Assembly (NCBI GenBank): GCA_947174735.1
Contig: CAMWKC010000080.1
Location: forward strand, 1-8,459
From: an uncultured Porphyromonadaceae bacterium
GTDB taxonomy: Bacteria; Bacteroidota; Bacteroidia; Bacteroidales; Muribaculaceae
Length of the DNA: 8,459 bases
Direction: 5' to 3'
Shown: piece after piece, positions 6,857 to 8,459 of the stretch
How the letters are laid out: each line of letters begins with the position of its first letter
Numbering within the stretch: position 1 is the stretch's first letter
Made by a program: the position numbers and the translations under genes
The notes under the pieces: model-generated
Databases searched by the model: none
What the model saw: the letters and a program-made list of their open reading frames with translations, nothing else
Told to the model about the DNA's origin: nothing

Positions 6857-8104
6857 TCAGAGTCCACTGCGCTTCATCAAACTGGCAAGCTGCACTGCTA
6901 CATCGTTCAGATTGCAGGCCACCTTGCGCAAATCATCACTACAGCCAGTATTTAAAGCTGCAGGAGCCAGTATCAGTACTTTCCCTTCAGCACAAAGATC
7001 GAAAACAGCTCCCATTGGCTTGAAACGCTCTCCGAAAGGTTCTGTTTGAAGATGAATAACCTTAGCTCCTATAGCCATAAGATCACGGCGCAGACGTTTC
7101 TCTTCACGGTGAATAAATGGCGAGATAATCACTCCTCCGCTTCGTGCTGTCTCATACCAATGAGTTGCAAGCCTGTGTCGCTCTTCCGGACTATGCCTCC
7201 GACTTACCTTCACTGCCTTACGGTCGGGGTGACGCAACAGATGAATATTTCCGTAAGCACAGAAGTGTCTTCCTTCCGATGATATAATATGCCGCTTAGT
7301 GAAGAAATCACGGTTAGCCTGTCTCACGGCCCAACGGCGCGGATTATCCTCAATATAACGGCTGATACGCGCTGCCTGACCTTCGCCGGTAACGATACGG
7401 TCATGATAACCTTTTGAAAAGAATCCATACCCGGAAGTAGCAAAAGCAGTATCAGCTTTACGCATAATTTTAGTACAGTTTCCCTTAAAGAAATTGATAG
7501 CCCTCCCAAGATGATAATCGGTGTCCTGGCGCACAAATAACTCTATATGCAGATGATCAGGCATAACCACACTCTTGATAAGCTTTATGTCGGGAAAATT
7601 AAGCAACATGTTACGCAGCTCCTCAATGATTATTTCACCCGGCAGATACAATTTAATATGTACAGCTTCAGGACCGTAAAGGACTGCCGGAGTCCCCACT
7701 ATGGTTGAAAAAGGTCTATGCCAGTCGGTATGTCGTGTAAGGGTTATCATATACATAGACCTTTTACGATAATCATGCCATGAAGCACGTCTCAGCATCG
7801 AATGGACTGTATCTTTCCAATATGCCGGACGTTCCTCATCAAGCCTTTCCGCCTGGTCGCTAAGCATAAGCCATAGATGTTCTTCTGGGGTCGCTGACAC
7901 CTTTCTTTGTTTTCCTATCGGTAACAACAGCTGCGCCCCCAGCCGATGCTCACGACGCCTTTCGTCCTCCGATCTGTACTCCCCATCACAGCCTCGTGCA
8001 AGTCCGTAAGGGAAGAGCTGTTCCCCTTCCGGCTTAGTCATATACTCTGCCAGCCATGTCGGCACATAGCTATACAGCGGAATCGCACTGTTCAAATAAC
8101 CCAT
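6857..8104 (-). CDS. REP-associated (Y1/HUH, IS200-like) tyrosine transposase with DprA-like C-terminal extension
   Basis: The product is 415 residues from ATG 8104; GTG 8110 would add two. I preferred the ATG because AAGAAG lies a few bases upstream (complement of 8112-8117) and the promoter fits. The Y1 domain spans about 113-265. MYMITLTRHTDWHRPF (117-132) is its first strand. VVMPDHLHIELF (179-190) holds the HUH histidines 184 and 186. GYGFFSKGYHDRIV (225-238) and ARISRYIEDNPRRW (245-258) are typical of RAYT/TnpA-REP proteins, with Tyr250 the likely nucleophile. Known RAYTs cut single-stranded DNA at REP palindromes and are usually single-copy, domesticated genes. Two parts exceed the plain Y1 fold: a charged N-terminal region of about 110 residues and a C-terminal domain of about 140. 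The latter has SGGVIISPFI (322-331), an acidic/basic helix, GAKVIHL (346-352) and FKPMGAVFDLCAEGKVLILA (361-380). This alternation of strands and helices looks like a Rossmann or DprA/Smf-type nucleotide-binding fold. All catalytic residues are present and there is no frameshift, so it is probably active. The upstream side carries repeats and a palindrome that may be its substrates. Confidence 0.85.
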   Translation of the reverse strand: MGYLNSAIPLYSYVPTWLAEYMTKPEGEQLFPYGLARGCDGEYRSEDERRREHRLGAQLLLPIGKQRKVSATPEEHLWLMLSDQAERLDEERPAYWKDTVHSMLRRASWHDYRKRSMYMITLTRHTDWHRPFSTIVGTPAVLYGPEAVHIKLYLPGEIIIEELRNMLLNFPDIKLIKSVVMPDHLHIELFVRQDTDYHLGRAINFFKGNCTKIMRKADTAFATSGYGFFSKGYHDRIVTGEGQAARISRYIEDNPRRWAVRQANRDFFTKRHIISSEGRHFCAYGNIHLLRHPDRKAVKVSRRHSPEERHRLATHWYETARSGGVIISPFIHREEKRLRRDLMAIGAKVIHLQTEPFGERFKPMGAVFDLCAEGKVLILAPAALNTGCSDDLRKVACNLNDVAVQLASLMKRSGL

Positions 8105-8140
8105 AATCACACTTCTTACTCTAATTACACACTAAGCTGA

Positions 8141-8172
8141 CAAAGATACAAACTCTCAATCACACTCACAAC
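8141..8172 (-). promoter_or_regulatory. Bacteroidota-type promoter of the transposase gene
   Basis: On the minus strand, TATCTTTG (complement of 8141-8148) matches the -7 consensus TAnnTTTG exactly. GTTG (complement of 8169-8172) stands 20 nt upstream as the -33 box (consensus TTTG). Transcription would start around 8134, giving a leader of about 30 nt before the ATG at 8104. Sequence match and geometry are both good; there is no experimental support. Confidence 0.6.
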
Positions 8173-8194
8173 TCTGACAACAAAAACACCTAAG

Positions 8195-8246
8195 GAAAAA
8201 ATAACTTCCTAAAGTCTTACGAAAAAATAACTTCCCAAAGCCTTAC
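8195..8246 (-). repeat. Two tandem 26-bp direct repeats upstream of the transposase promoter
   Basis: Copy one is 8195-8220 and copy two 8221-8246, directly abutting. They agree at 24 of 26 positions; the two differences are both T/C transitions. The shared core on the + strand is GAAAAAATAACTTCC followed by YAAAGYCTTAC. They end 22 nt upstream of the -33 box of the transposase promoter, so they could be binding sites for a regulator or for the transposase itself. With only two copies and no spacers they are not a CRISPR array. Confidence 0.8.
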
Positions 8247-8256
8247 CGGACTTCCC

Positions 8257-8279
8257 TATCACCCCCAAAGGGGGCGATA
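8257..8279. repeat. 23-nt near-perfect palindrome (REP-like hairpin)
   Basis: TATC-A-CCCCC-AAA-GGGGG-C-GATA folds into a 9-bp stem with a single A/C mismatch and a three-base loop. Imperfect GC-rich palindromes of this size close to a RAYT gene are the usual form of REP elements, which makes this the best candidate substrate for the neighbouring transposase. No T-run follows on either strand, so it does not look like an intrinsic terminator. Only one copy is visible in the window. Confidence 0.6.
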
Positions 8280-8285
8280 ACTAAA

Positions 8286-8355
8286 CTCCTCTTCTCTCCC
8301 CTTCCCTTCTCTCTCTTCGTTTCTCTCCCTTCACTCTCACTTCTATTTCCTTCTC
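8286..8355. other. 70-nt polypyrimidine/polypurine tract
   Basis: The + strand is pyrimidine except for four positions (G8319, A8333, A8339, A8345), with 33 uninterrupted pyrimidines at 8286-8318. The minus strand is correspondingly a GA-rich run. Such tracts can adopt triplex (H-DNA) structure or, in RNA, offer many Shine-Dalgarno-like sites. Whether it has a role here is unknown. Confidence 0.7.
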
Positions 8356-8459
8356 ATGCGGCTTTCTTAAAACGCGAGTTCGGGATAAGAATAACACATG
8401 CCCTTACAAGCTATAGGGACACTTCCAATCGGGGGACCAAATGAATGTCGCCTGATTGA

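Larger units (their letters stand above)
8105..8459. other. Structured 355-nt region upstream of the transposase, no convincing gene
   Basis: In order from the transposase, this region holds a Bacteroidota-type promoter, a pair of 26-bp direct repeats, a 23-nt palindrome, a 70-nt pyrimidine tract and a final stretch of about 100 nt. That last stretch contains TTCTTA (8364-8369) and its complement TAAGAA (8386-8391) separated by 16 nt. Both strands have short frames open to the window edge: + from ATG 8398, and - ending at the stop 8367-8369 with about 30 codons visible. Neither resembles a family I recognise. I see no tRNA, rRNA or CRISPR array. Confidence 0.6.

Noticed and set aside
6793..6867. 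Longer 287-residue version of the beta-barrel protein starting at 6867
   Set aside because: It would place 25 residues ahead of a normal signal peptide and overlap the transposase stop; ATG 6792 is the better start.
8195..8246. CRISPR array
   Set aside because: There are only two copies, directly abutting without spacers, and no cas genes nearby.
8257..8279. Rho-independent terminator
   Set aside because: The hairpin is GC-rich, but neither strand has a T-run after it, and no gene ends immediately before it in the window.
6793..8280. Complete mobile insertion sequence of the IS200/IS605 type
   Set aside because: The coding region is much longer than an IS200 TnpA and has RAYT-like motifs. 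I see no clear subterminal hairpins at both ends and no TnpB/IscB gene, so a domesticated RAYT fits better.

Overview
The window looks like a chromosomal segment of a gut-type Bacteroidales bacterium (phylum Bacteroidota, possibly Muribaculaceae-like; the family is only an impression). Three things support this. A large secreted glycosidase carries a C-terminal type IX secretion sorting domain. Promoter-like sites match the Bacteroidota consensus (TTTG, about 20 nt, TAnnTTTG). The start codons generally lack a strong Shine-Dalgarno sequence.

Layout from left to right. Positions 11-2151 (+) hold a two-gene, AT-rich module: an ABC-type AAA ATPase followed by an HNH-nuclease-like protein. This is the PtuA/PtuB pair of Septu-type anti-phage defence. 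The left edge cuts the locus right at the ATPase start, so any further component, such as a retron reverse transcriptase and its ncRNA, would lie outside the window. Only 19 bases after the nuclease gene, 2171-5989 (+) encodes a 1272-residue secreted family GH85 endo-beta-N-acetylglucosaminidase with accessory beta-sandwich domains, a LamG-like domain and a type IX sorting domain. It probably releases N-glycans from host or dietary glycoproteins outside the cell. Base composition rises abruptly at this junction (hand counts: 25% G+C in 241-300, 58% in 2221-2280, both chosen extremes).

Convergent to the GH85 gene, with 14 bases between the stop codons, 6004-6792 (-) encodes an exported protein that resembles a small outer-membrane beta-barrel. 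Upstream of it on the same strand, 6857-8104 (-) encodes a Y1/HUH (REP-associated, IS200-like) tyrosine transposase. It has an N-terminal extension and an unusual C-terminal domain that looks Rossmann- or DprA-like.

The last ~350 bases have no convincing gene but are structured. They hold a good promoter for the transposase gene, two tandem 26-bp repeats just upstream of it, a 23-nt near-perfect palindrome, and a 70-nt almost pure pyrimidine tract. This is the arrangement expected of a domesticated RAYT with its own repeats rather than of an active insertion sequence.

The genes form three independent units: defence, glycan release, and envelope protein plus RAYT. Most worth following up are the Septu-like pair, whose HNH protein has lost two of the usual four zinc-binding cysteines, and the RAYT with its extra C-terminal domain and adjacent repeats.
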